Made by a program: the position numbers and the translations under genes
Shown: one piece after another, positions 16,896 to 25,499 of the stretch
How positions within the stretch are numbered: position 1 is the first letter of the stretch
How the letters are laid out: each line of letters starts with the position of its first letter
Source: Vibrio penaeicida
GTDB taxonomy: Bacteria; Pseudomonadota; Gammaproteobacteria; Enterobacterales; Vibrionaceae
Assembly: GCF_030689305.1 (NCBI RefSeq)
Contig: NZ_JAUYVM010000011.1
Span: 154,731-218,730 of the forward strand
Length of the DNA: 64,000 nucleotides
Direction: 5' to 3'
The notes under the pieces: generated by a model
The model's input: the letters and a program-made list of their open reading frames with translations, nothing else
Database searches by the model: none
What the model was told of the DNA's origin: nothing

Positions 16896-17873
16896 CTAGA
16901 ATAATTCGATGGAAGTTTCATCTAGGAATAGGTTGATTTTAATGTCTTTGACAAATTTTTCTACTTGGCGGTCTAATTCATCTTGTTCTTCTTGAGAAAT
17001 AAGTCGACGCACAACCATTTTACCATTTTCATCAAAAGTAGCTACGCCATCCTTTTCAACAACTTGAGTGATAAAAACCTCACTTTTCATTTCATCTCCC
17101 CCTAACTGTTCCAATACTCTATTATAATAATAAGACTTACTTATATTTCTAACCCCATTTTTTTTGATAAAGTACTTATTTAAAAATGCTTCAGCGGCAT
17201 TTTTGTATCCAAGATTTAAAGCTCTATTTAACCATTCTTCTGCTCCAAGTGGGTCGGTATCCTTTGTATAATAGTATATTGAGACCATTGCAGGCGCATA
17301 GCCATTAATTGCTGCCGATTCAATATACTCTAGAGCTTTATCTTCTGAGACCCAACTGCTTACTCTTAATGCCGCTATGTTAGCACCTTTTTCAAATGCT
17401 TCTTTGTAAATGGCTTCTGACTTATAAGAACGATAGAAAGGAACTAGCTCCCACCAATAAGGTTTCTTTACCCTCATCGCGTACATGGCTTTTCCATTTC
17501 CGTTTTCAGCCTGAACTTTCCAACCTTCAAATGCTTTGTCTTTCCATTCTTCATTGCATGGCCAACCTAAATAATCACATGGACTGTTTGAATTCAACTC
17601 CTTGCCAGCCAGAATCGCCATTGCCCATGGGCTACCCATTTCTGCTGCTTTTAAAAACGAATCTCCCGCCTCAAAGTGCTCACCATTTTTGTATTGAACC
17701 ACCCCGAGCCAATAGGTGGCGTAAGCGCTGCCTTGTCGAGATTCCTCTAAGAGTATTTCTTGTGCTTGCGTGTACTCTTTTTGATTAAAAAGGCGAATTC
17801 CTTGTTCTATTGAATCTGTAGCCCATGAACACAGTGGAATGATCAGTAATAATATAGACAATAATAATTTCAT
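16896..17873 (-). CDS. Secreted Sel1-like repeat protein, immunity candidate
   Basis: This second 325-residue copy has the same plan: signal peptide 'MKLLLSILLLIIPLCSWA', Sel1-like repeats ('AQEILLEESRQGSAYATYWL', 'FLKAAEMGSPWAMAILAGKE', 'YIESAAINGYAPAMVSIYYY') and the common C-terminal tail. Its middle ('PCDYLGWPCNEEW', 'KKPYWWELVPFYRSYKSEAI') is closer to the broken copy and to the fourth copy than to its downstream neighbour. This patchwork suggests gene conversion within the array. It is separated from its neighbours by 22-35 bases that hold the repeated hairpin. Periplasmic location is inferred from the signal peptide. Confidence 0.78.
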   Translation of the reverse strand: MKLLLSILLLIIPLCSWATDSIEQGIRLFNQKEYTQAQEILLEESRQGSAYATYWLGVVQYKNGEHFEAGDSFLKAAEMGSPWAMAILAGKELNSNSPCDYLGWPCNEEWKDKAFEGWKVQAENGNGKAMYAMRVKKPYWWELVPFYRSYKSEAIYKEAFEKGANIAALRVSSWVSEDKALEYIESAAINGYAPAMVSIYYYTKDTDPLGAEEWLNRALNLGYKNAAEAFLNKYFIKKNGVRNISKSYYYNRVLEQLGGDEMKSEVFITQVVEKDGVATFDENGKMVVRRLISQEEQDELDRQVEKFVKDIKINLFLDETSIELF

Positions 17874-17883
17874 AATAAAAAGT

Positions 17884-17904
17884 AAGCGCCTGAGTCAGGC
17901 GCTT
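17884..17904. repeat. Intergenic hairpin 3 of the Sel1-like array
   Basis: AAGCGCCTGA and TCAGGCGCTT around one G, identical to hairpin 1, between the third and fourth copies. Confidence 0.75.
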
Positions 17905-17908
17905 TCAA

Positions 17909-18877
17909 CTAGAATAATTCTATGGAAGTTTCATCTAGGAATAAGTTAATTTTAATGTCTTTGACAAATTCTTCTATTTGACGGTCTAATTCATCTTGTT
18001 CTTCTTGAGAAATGATTCTTCTAGTAACTCGCTTTCCATTTTCATCAAATAATGGCATACCATCAACTCTAACACCTTCTATCAAAAAGCGATTATTATT
18101 TCTTTCATGGCCACCTAGAGAACCAGACAACCGGTTATAGTAATACGCTTTTTTGTTATCTTTCACATCAACAGAATAGTTAAGATAAAGTGCTTCTGCC
18201 GCCTCCGGATACCCTAATCTTAGAGCTCTATTTAACCATTTTTCTGCTTCGACTGAGTTGGTTTCTTCTAGTTGATAATAAAGAGAGACCATAGCTGGTG
18301 CGTAACCTTTGTTTGCTGCAGCTTTTATATATTCGAATGCATTTTCTTCCGAGATCCAACTGCCTATTCGCATTGCCGCCCTATTGGAACCTTTTTCAAA
18401 GGCTTGGCTATAGATTTCTTCTGATTTATAAGATCGGTAGTAAGGAACAAGCTCCCACCAATAAGGCTTCTTTACCCTCATAGCATACATGGCTTTGCCG
18501 TTCCCATTTTCGGCTTGAGTTTTCCATCCTTCGAATGCCTTGTCTGCCCACTTTTCATCGCAAGACCACCCCAAATAATCACATGGACTATCGATGTTTA
18601 ACTCCTCGCCAGCTAAGATTGCCATCGCCCACGGGCTACCCATTTCCGCTGCTTTTAAGAAAGTATTCCCTGCCTCAAAGTGTTTGCCATTTTTATATTG
18701 AACCACTCCGAGCCAATAAGTAGCATAAGCGCTTCCTTTTTGGGACTCTTTAACAAGTATTTTTTGCGCTTTATCGTACTCTTTTTGATTAAAAAAGCGA
18801 ATTCCTTGCTCTAGTGAATCTGTAGCCCAAGAGCACAGTGGAATGATCAGTAATAATATAGAAAACAATGATCTCAT
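17909..18877 (-). CDS. Secreted Sel1-like repeat protein, immunity candidate
   Basis: The first Sel1-like copy in transcription order encodes 322 residues when started at the ATG at 18877. That start gives 'MRSLFSILLLIIPLCSWATD', which aligns with the paralogues; a longer upstream frame would run through the intergenic hairpin. The product has the same repeat order, the motif 'CDYLGWSCDEKW' and the shared tail 'IKINLFLDETSIELF'. The middle third differs most from its sisters ('EYIKAAANKGYAPAMVSLYY', 'LNYSVDVKDNKKAYYYNRL'). It follows the membrane-anchored pair and may protect against the same effector or a lost relative; this is inference from position. Confidence 0.78.
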   Translation of the reverse strand: MRSLFSILLLIIPLCSWATDSLEQGIRFFNQKEYDKAQKILVKESQKGSAYATYWLGVVQYKNGKHFEAGNTFLKAAEMGSPWAMAILAGEELNIDSPCDYLGWSCDEKWADKAFEGWKTQAENGNGKAMYAMRVKKPYWWELVPYYRSYKSEEIYSQAFEKGSNRAAMRIGSWISEENAFEYIKAAANKGYAPAMVSLYYQLEETNSVEAEKWLNRALRLGYPEAAEALYLNYSVDVKDNKKAYYYNRLSGSLGGHERNNNRFLIEGVRVDGMPLFDENGKRVTRRIISQEEQDELDRQIEEFVKDIKINLFLDETSIELF

Positions 18878-18911
18878 AATAAAAATCAAGCGCCTAATTA
18901 GGGCGTTATAA

Positions 18912-20030
18912 CTAAAGATATTTTCTTGGTTCAATCTCATCAATATAAATCACAGGGGTAGATTTTTCTTTTAATTTTTCATAAATTTCTCTAGCATTCT
19001 TTATTTCCTCCTCTGAGAAAGAATCACCAGGTTCAAGATAAACAAATTCAAATTTTGATATGCCATACTTACCACCAAACTCTGACTTGTAACTATCGGA
19101 CAACATAGATACTGCCAAACTCAATGTCATCTTTTCCCTATCATTTTTATAGTAGTCCCTATAGAAATCCATTATCGTTCTAGCCTTATGACCTACTATT
19201 AATTGATAGTGGCTGTATATCACATCAAGATAAACCTTTGAGTAACTATAATCACCAAAATACAAGCTAACCAAAGCTGGGGGATAGTTGTTATATAACA
19301 AGAGCTTTAGGAGCTCCTCTCTAAGCTCTCTATTTTCCTTAATACTCCTATCATAATAAGAAAATGCTATAGACTTCAAAGGTTCAAAGTAGTTGTTTTG
19401 AGCGCTTTCAATTGCTACATTGACAGCCTCTTCGTAGTCTTTTTTTGTTTCCCATCCTCGGTATCGGCTTAATGCATAACGTGCTTTGTAGTCCCCATTG
19501 GCTGCTCTTTCTTCTAGCAGTTTTTCAGCGAGGTTTCCCCACTCTTTGCTGCAATGCCTGCCCATAAAGCGTTGGCACTCTTTGTTGTCACTGTCTAATT
19601 TTAGGGCTGCATAGGGATTTCCCAATTTAGCTGCCTTTTTAAATAAGGTTGCACCATGGGTTCCTGAGAAAGCACCAGTGGAGTAATTAATCTCTGCCAA
19701 CCAAAACATGGCAGTGGTATCTCCTGCCATAACTAAAGGTTCAAGAAGTTCTTGCGCATCATCCCACCGCCCTTGCTGTACTGCCAGTAATGGCTCGTAT
19801 AATTTGTCCTCTGGTCGGTAGGCGCTTGAAATATATGGATCACTATTTAACCCTTTCGTATATTTCCCATCCTCCAATAGGCTTAGAAAAACATGAGGAC
19901 CTTCAGCTGCTCTCTTTTCGAATCCTGTTGGTATACTTTCATATACTTTCCTTCCAATTACAAAAAGAAATAATAGAACTACGAGAGATAAAGTAAGAAC
20001 TAGAACAGCTTTTAAAAGTTTTATTTTCAT
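18912..20030 (-). CDS. Membrane-anchored Sel1-like protein, immunity candidate 2
   Basis: This 372-residue protein has an uncleaved-looking N-terminal helix (LLKAVLVLTLSLVVLLFLFVIG) that would leave the rest in the periplasm. The body has 'LLAVQQGRWDDAQELLEPLV', 'AMFWLAEINYSTGAFSG', 'LFKKAAKLGNPYAALKL' and 'CQRFMGRHCSKEW', which are Sel1-like helical pairs. It ends 'STPVIYIDEIEPRKYL'. The N-terminal two thirds are nearly the same as in the upstream gene, while residues 215-340 diverge strongly. That pattern is typical of duplicated immunity proteins tracking toxin variants. It starts 14 bases after that gene. Confidence 0.78.
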   Translation of the reverse strand: MKIKLLKAVLVLTLSLVVLLFLFVIGRKVYESIPTGFEKRAAEGPHVFLSLLEDGKYTKGLNSDPYISSAYRPEDKLYEPLLAVQQGRWDDAQELLEPLVMAGDTTAMFWLAEINYSTGAFSGTHGATLFKKAAKLGNPYAALKLDSDNKECQRFMGRHCSKEWGNLAEKLLEERAANGDYKARYALSRYRGWETKKDYEEAVNVAIESAQNNYFEPLKSIAFSYYDRSIKENRELREELLKLLLYNNYPPALVSLYFGDYSYSKVYLDVIYSHYQLIVGHKARTIMDFYRDYYKNDREKMTLSLAVSMLSDSYKSEFGGKYGISKFEFVYLEPGDSFSEEEIKNAREIYEKLKEKSTPVIYIDEIEPRKYL

Positions 20031-20044
20031 TGCGGGTGCTTTAT

Positions 20045-21172
20045 TTAAAGATATCTTCTAGGTTCAATTTCATCAATATAAATCACAGGTGTAGACTTGC
20101 TTTTCATTTCTTCAAATAAACTTTTAGCTTTATTAATCTCTTCTTCAGTGAATTTATCACCAGACTCAAGATATCTGTGTTCAAATTCCCAAATTCTTAC
20201 TTTACCGCCATACTCATTTTTATAGGTATTTGAAAGCATAGAAAAAGCCAGACTATAAATGAGTTTATCTCTGTCATTTCTATAATTTTCGCCATAATAA
20301 TCTAAGATAGCTAAGTCCTTATGCCCAACGAGTAACATATACTTTTCATAGATCTCTTTCTTATACTCATCAGAAAACTCTCGTTCACCATAGTGAAGCA
20401 TTAAAATTGCACGAGGATAGTTATGATGCAACATAAACCTAATCAAATCACTCTCAATTTTTGTCCGCTCTATATCACTTGCATCATAATAAGGAAAGGC
20501 CACTTCCATTAATGGCCTGAAATAGTGATTTTTTGCACTTTCTATAACCGCTTCAACGGCTTCGTTAAAGTCTTCCTTAGAGTTCCAACCTCGATATCGG
20601 CTCAATGCAAAACGCGCTTTGTAGTCTCCATTGGCTGCTCGTTCTTCTAGCAGTTTTTCAGCAAGATCGCCCCACTCTTTACTGCAATGCCTGCCCATAA
20701 AACGTTGGCACTCTTCATTGTTGCTGTCTAATTTTAGAGCTGCATAAGGGTTACCTAGTTTGGCTGCCTTTTTAAATAAGGTCGCCCCATAGGTTCCTGA
20801 AAAAGCACCGGTGGAATAATTGATCTCTGCCAACCAAAACATGGCGGTGGTGTCACCAGCCATAACCAATGGCTCTAGAAGTTCTTGCGCTTCATCCCAC
20901 CGCCCTTGCTGTACTGCCAGTAATGGCTTGTATAATTTGTCCCCTGGTCGGTAGGCACTAGAAATATATGGGTCTTTATTTGTAACTCCAACATATTCTC
21001 GACTATTTAGAAGCCTTGAGTAGACATGTGAGTTCTCTAACTGATTTATTTTAAATTCAGTTGGCAAATCCCTATAATATTTCCTACCATACATGAAAGC
21101 TAAAAATAGAAAAACAAATACAATAGTTGTAATGATTGTATTCATTACTATTTTTTTTATATTGTACTTCAC
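20045..21172 (-). CDS. Membrane-anchored Sel1-like protein, immunity candidate 1
   Basis: The GTG start at 21172 is chosen because GGAGG stands seven bases upstream and GTGA overlaps the effector stop by four bases, giving direct translational coupling. The product is 375 residues, with an N-terminal membrane helix (TIITTIVFVFLFLAFMYG) and the same Sel1-like body as the next gene ('LLEPLVMAGDTTAMFWLAEI', 'CQRFMGRHCSKEWGDLAEKL'), ending 'STPVIYIDEIEPRRYL'. Coupling to the effector makes it the best cognate immunity candidate. Anchoring implies that the toxin acts in or on the periplasmic side of the membrane. Confidence 0.8.
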   Translation of the reverse strand: MKYNIKKIVMNTIITTIVFVFLFLAFMYGRKYYRDLPTEFKINQLENSHVYSRLLNSREYVGVTNKDPYISSAYRPGDKLYKPLLAVQQGRWDEAQELLEPLVMAGDTTAMFWLAEINYSTGAFSGTYGATLFKKAAKLGNPYAALKLDSNNEECQRFMGRHCSKEWGDLAEKLLEERAANGDYKARFALSRYRGWNSKEDFNEAVEAVIESAKNHYFRPLMEVAFPYYDASDIERTKIESDLIRFMLHHNYPRAILMLHYGEREFSDEYKKEIYEKYMLLVGHKDLAILDYYGENYRNDRDKLIYSLAFSMLSNTYKNEYGGKVRIWEFEHRYLESGDKFTEEEINKAKSLFEEMKSKSTPVIYIDEIEPRRYL

Positions 21173-24100
21173 GTGATTTCCTCCCAAGACTTATCCTCTC
21201 TATATATACTCCGAAGTGTATTACTCTTTTCTTTAACACTCTGCTTGCCATCTTCAGTTGATTTCTTTACAGCTCTGTAATGAATATTTCCATTTGCGTC
21301 TACGTATCTAAACAATGAAAAGCCTGAGCCTATAACTTTCATCGCGTTAGCCATATTTTTTTTAATAAATTTAGCATCTTCCTCAGCTACAATTATTACA
21401 TTTTCACCTTCATCATTGAGAATATTTTTTTCAACCTCTATTGGAGATATAAATCTATCAATTCTCTGCCAACTGTCGGCCAACTTTTTCCATTGAAGTA
21501 AAGGCGCTTCATTTTCTTCCAAATTGGAGTCCATCCTTATAAGCGCTTCTTCTAATTGCCGACATACTTTGTGGTTATTCTCTTTGTTTGGTACCGAAGG
21601 TTTAATCCAGTCAAATAATTGAGCCAACGCTTTCGCCATATTTAGTTTTTCTAAAAATCTTTTCTTTTCCTCTTCAACGGATTCAAACCACCCCTTTTCT
21701 TTTGCGTTAATTAAGCAAGAAAACAGGTTACTTAGCGTCTCTGGGGGTAAATTTTTCACCCAAGCCTGTGTACCTTTTTGAGACTTATCCAAAATATGGC
21801 GAGCGATGGTGGGCGCATAATCTTCTTGTAGAATATCGAATTTGTAAGAGTTATAGGATGTGGCAGGGAGTAAAAGTACTTCACCTAATGTGAGCCCGAG
21901 GCAAACCGCTAGAGTTAGTTGTTGGTTCAGCTCCTCAAATGCCTCATTTTTACCGTGTTCGTCCTTTTCACCAAAGAATCGAATGTATCGGAAACCTGAT
22001 TCTTTCAAAATACTCAGCAAGTGTGCGATAAATCGGTCGGCATTAATGGCGTTAAGTGCGAACGAGAACTTTCCTGAAACACCGGGACCACAGACCACTT
22101 TTGCCGCAGCAATGATGGTAAGCACGCCGTTATCCAGCACCAAACGAAATTCACCTGAAAAACCGATTCCGTAATTACCTGCTAACTGTGTGCCTACACT
22201 GCCGAGCTTTAATGTACTCCCTTTGTGTGCGACTCCTGAAATAGTCACTGTTGGTGGTCGCCAATAAACGTCGGCATTTATTTTCCCCCCAGCTTCAACG
22301 CCTGCAAAAAGATCAACCTTGGCAGCAGCCTGTGCAACACCTTTCGGGATTTTCATATTGGTATCATGCACTCTTGCTGAAGCATGGGCATTTACTTGCT
22401 CGTTGTAGCTCGCGACATTAAACGCTTGTCCTCGAACGCCAATATTTCCTTGCTCCGTCGTTGAAGGACCATAGGATAGCTGAGCAGACAGATTACAACT
22501 TGCACCTATTGTCCCATACACAGTGGCAGAAACCTTCATAAACAACTCACCGCCATCGAAAATCCTTTCTTCTACAGCATCTTGCTTAGGCAATTTGGCG
22601 ATGTATGGAATACTTAATCGAATACCTTCAACATCTTTGGCGGGCTGTTTAGCATTGTTATTTAAAGGAAACCAAGTAGCAAAATGTAACTGACCGCTCA
22701 ATAAATTGAGACGCATACCTATTGAGGCTCCACCAGTGAGGTCTCGGTTTACATTAACCCCTGTCACCTGCGTTGTAGGCAAGTTCAACGTAGCTTCAGT
22801 GCTAGAAGTAAATCGAAAAAACTGTGCTTGCGCATTGGCGATGTAGGCTGATTTCTCTTCATGCATACCGCCTTGCCAATGATAAGAATCCTGCCAGAAC
22901 GCTTTTGACTCAAACTTGTCAATTTCTAATTTTAAGTTCAGTTTGGGTCCGGATAGCGATGACAAAGCTCCATTTTTTATTGCCTTTAAGGCATCTCCAA
23001 GCGTGAGCTCCGGAGCGAGTATAGGGTCTACAAGCCCGACCTTTTCTGTTACATCTTTTACGTGCCCTTTTGCTCTCGCTATTTCACTTTGCGAAGAAGG
23101 AATAAACCAGCTCGGTCCTCTTACCCAATATACGTTGCCGTCTGAAAGTAGAGAACATTCCACGACTTGTAAATCTGCTGCCCCAGAATCAGTCCGAAAT
23201 AAACCTATACTCTTTCTACTTGCGACAAATTTTGTTTCATCCCATAAAACCTGGAATGTTTTTGGTACGGTATCTCGGTTCATTCTATCCAAGTAATGAT
23301 TACTTAGCTCACAGCCCTCCTTTCCTGCTCGCTCTTTCGCCATATTCTTCAAGTTTTCTAGGCGAGCTTTTGCAATTGCTTTCACCCAAACAAATTCACT
23401 GAATATATCTGGAATTGTGGAAGCAGTACTTCCCCCTTGATTAGCAAGGACCGATCTTAAATCACCAAGCCACTCAGCCAATGTTGCATCAATGGTTTCG
23501 ATAACCGCTAATGTCGGATAATAAGACCAGTTAACTTGTTTCGATTTCTCTTCAATTAGGTTCGAGCGTACTTGCGAGTCGACACCTCTTAGGCTTTGTA
23601 AGCCCAACTCCTGAGTTAGCGCCTCGCGAACATGTTGTTCATTTTCGATCTCAATCGGGACGGCTTTGTCTGAAAACCAAGCGTTTTCTCTATAATGTTT
23701 GTAGTAAGAAGAGTTGTTGAGGAAATTGGGTCCAAACTGAGTGCCACTCCCTCCAAACAGTTCATCTTTGGTAAGAATTTGCTCTTTGATAAGATAGCCA
23801 TAAATATTGAGCTTATTCAGTGACTTAATAAATGAATGATACGCTCTTACTTTTTGAGGCATTCCACGAGTGATAGGTGTTTCACTAAAAATAAAATCGG
23901 CGGTTTCTTTCGCGTCTTCATTCCAGAACTTTTTGTATTTTATCAACGCAGTAGCGTGAGAATTTAAAGACATATCTTGGTCTTTGTAAGGCCTTCCTCG
24001 AAACAGTTGTTTTACTCTGGCTGCGATGTCCTTTTGTCTTTCACTGGTAAAGTATTTTAGGTTTGTGTCGTAGACAAATGCAGTTCCATCATCACTTTTT

Positions 24101-24933
24101 TTGGTTTTGGCGCTTCTTTCAGCTAGGTATTCCAACCTATCTATTTCATCTTCTAAGTGATCAACCAATTTTGCTTGTACACGCCAACGAGCTTTTTCAA
24201 TTAGGCTGATTTTTTTCTCGTCCTCAGCAATCCAGTCTAATATTTGACCCACTGGTGGCGAAATGTAAGGAAGTGCTTTAAGAAAATACTGCTTTACATT
24301 TTCCCACGTAATGCTTCTGTCTAAAAAGCTGTCGTAATCCAACCCTTCTTCTTCAGCAATATAAATAACATAACCCGCTTCACCATTTTTAGCGTACTCC
24401 GCCGCCCCTGAACGCAATGCAACCAGCTTTCGAAGTACATCTCTATATCTTTCTTTGTCGTTAGCGCTTTCCAAAAAAGCTTCATGAGGTGCGGTTTGAA
24501 ATTTTGATAGAAGACCAAGCTCATTCATTTTTGAGAGTGTTGCTTTAGAGTCTTTAGATACCGATTTACTAAGCAGATCTTGTTCTTTTTTTATGGCATC
24601 TTGTGCTTTTTGGGTAATCGCATACCAATATGGGTTTCCGTTACTCGGGTGGGCAGGTACATAGAGGATATCGACAAAGTCTGCCGTTTTTTCAGAACAT
24701 ATTTCATTACCACATGCGCGCTCTTCTGGTTCACCTGGAAGGGGAATACGTTTCTCCGCTTCACCAGCATTACCCGCTTCTACGGCTTCTTTTGTAAGTG
24801 AATAAAAATCTGAGTACTTGAGTTGGTTGCTGTTAAGCTCTTTTACAATATCGACACTTAAGCCAAACTTTCGAGAAATTAATGAAACTGGATCGTTATT
24901 TTCAATTACGCAAATGTCTTTTGTGATTTCCAT
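21169..24933 (-). CDS. Large LysM-like type VI secretion effector candidate
   Basis: The 1254-residue protein starts directly after the DUF4123 stop (TAA then ATG). Residues 8-45 ('CVIENNDPVSLISRKFGLSV' and 'DIVKELNSNQL') resemble a degenerate LysM peptidoglycan-binding module. A long helical region follows, including a charged coiled-coil near residues 245-275. From about 690 to 980 there is a Gly/Ser-rich, strand-prone region ('GASCNLSAQLSYGPSTTEQG', 'YGIGFSGEFRLVLDNGVLTI'). The last 200 residues are helical, with 'RYVDANGNIHYRAVKKSTED' near the end. I recognise no catalytic motif. Position after PAAR and DUF4123 genes and before immunity-like genes supports a secreted antibacterial toxin; the mode of action is unknown. 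Confidence 0.72.
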   Translation of the reverse strand: MEITKDICVIENNDPVSLISRKFGLSVDIVKELNSNQLKYSDFYSLTKEAVEAGNAGEAEKRIPLPGEPEERACGNEICSEKTADFVDILYVPAHPSNGNPYWYAITQKAQDAIKKEQDLLSKSVSKDSKATLSKMNELGLLSKFQTAPHEAFLESANDKERYRDVLRKLVALRSGAAEYAKNGEAGYVIYIAEEEGLDYDSFLDRSITWENVKQYFLKALPYISPPVGQILDWIAEDEKKISLIEKARWRVQAKLVDHLEDEIDRLEYLAERSAKTKKSDDGTAFVYDTNLKYFTSERQKDIAARVKQLFRGRPYKDQDMSLNSHATALIKYKKFWNEDAKETADFIFSETPITRGMPQKVRAYHSFIKSLNKLNIYGYLIKEQILTKDELFGGSGTQFGPNFLNNSSYYKHYRENAWFSDKAVPIEIENEQHVREALTQELGLQSLRGVDSQVRSNLIEEKSKQVNWSYYPTLAVIETIDATLAEWLGDLRSVLANQGGSTASTIPDIFSEFVWVKAIAKARLENLKNMAKERAGKEGCELSNHYLDRMNRDTVPKTFQVLWDETKFVASRKSIGLFRTDSGAADLQVVECSLLSDGNVYWVRGPSWFIPSSQSEIARAKGHVKDVTEKVGLVDPILAPELTLGDALKAIKNGALSSLSGPKLNLKLEIDKFESKAFWQDSYHWQGGMHEEKSAYIANAQAQFFRFTSSTEATLNLPTTQVTGVNVNRDLTGGASIGMRLNLLSGQLHFATWFPLNNNAKQPAKDVEGIRLSIPYIAKLPKQDAVEERIFDGGELFMKVSATVYGTIGASCNLSAQLSYGPSTTEQGNIGVRGQAFNVASYNEQVNAHASARVHDTNMKIPKGVAQAAAKVDLFAGVEAGGKINADVYWRPPTVTISGVAHKGSTLKLGSVGTQLAGNYGIGFSGEFRLVLDNGVLTIIAAAKVVCGPGVSGKFSFALNAINADRFIAHLLSILKESGFRYIRFFGEKDEHGKNEAFEELNQQLTLAVCLGLTLGEVLLLPATSYNSYKFDILQEDYAPTIARHILDKSQKGTQAWVKNLPPETLSNLFSCLINAKEKGWFESVEEEKKRFLEKLNMAKALAQLFDWIKPSVPNKENNHKVCRQLEEALIRMDSNLEENEAPLLQWKKLADSWQRIDRFISPIEVEKNILNDEGENVIIVAEEDAKFIKKNMANAMKVIGSGFSLFRYVDANGNIHYRAVKKSTEDGKQSVKEKSNTLRSIYREDKSWEEIT

Positions 24934-25485
24934 TTATATCAATTCCAAAAAGTAGCTAGAATTTAAGTTCAATATTTCGTCATTTGAATTGGGTTTGTCG
25001 ACCTCAGTCCCCTGATAAACCTTAAGCTCTTTATCCTCATTGACCCAACTTATGTATCGACAAGGTCCTAAAAGCATATCGATATCACTTTGGGCCATTT
25101 TTCCCAATGAAGAATTCCAGAACTTACTTGAATAGAACCGAAGCAACGTTTTCTTGCTGTCGATATTCACAACCATCAATGACTGGAGGTGTTTAAAAAT
25201 ACGATATGGTTCAACTTCAACATTTGCAGAAAATATGACGCTACTGGTGCAAAATGCAAAGTCGTTAAAAAGCTGCTCAGAAATTCCTTCTGCACCAAAG
25301 TATTGGAATATGACAGGGCTTTGTTCGCGAAATTCTTGAAGAGGACTTTCATCGTAGAGCTTAAAGGCTTCTGAAGTGGATTCATGGAGATAAATTTGTT
25401 CCTCAATATCAGGAACTCGAATTACGTCGACAACTATCCAGTGATTAAGGGCATCGTTTGCCATCAGTGCGTTGAGTTTATTCAC
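24934..25485 (-). CDS. DUF4123 type VI effector adaptor/chaperone
   Basis: The 183-residue protein has the DUF4123 features: an N-terminal 'NHWIVVDV' strand, 'SPVIFQYFG', 'KHLQSLMVVNIDSKKTLLRF' with 'YSSKFWNSSL' in place of the usual FRFYDPR region, and 'MLLGPCRYISW'. DUF4123 proteins (Tap/TEC) load a specific effector onto a VgrG or PAAR tip and are not themselves toxic. It lies 14 bases after the PAAR gene and abuts the effector gene, so the three form one delivery unit. Confidence 0.82.
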   Translation of the reverse strand: MNKLNALMANDALNHWIVVDVIRVPDIEEQIYLHESTSEAFKLYDESPLQEFREQSPVIFQYFGAEGISEQLFNDFAFCTSSVIFSANVEVEPYRIFKHLQSLMVVNIDSKKTLLRFYSSKFWNSSLGKMAQSDIDMLLGPCRYISWVNEDKELKVYQGTEVDKPNSNDEILNLNSSYFLELI

Positions 25486-25499
25486 TTACTTCCTCCAAA

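Noticed and set aside
18878..18943. Upstream start adding 22 residues to the first Sel1-like copy
   Set aside because: The extra part runs through the intergenic hairpin and would disrupt the signal peptide shared with the other copies.
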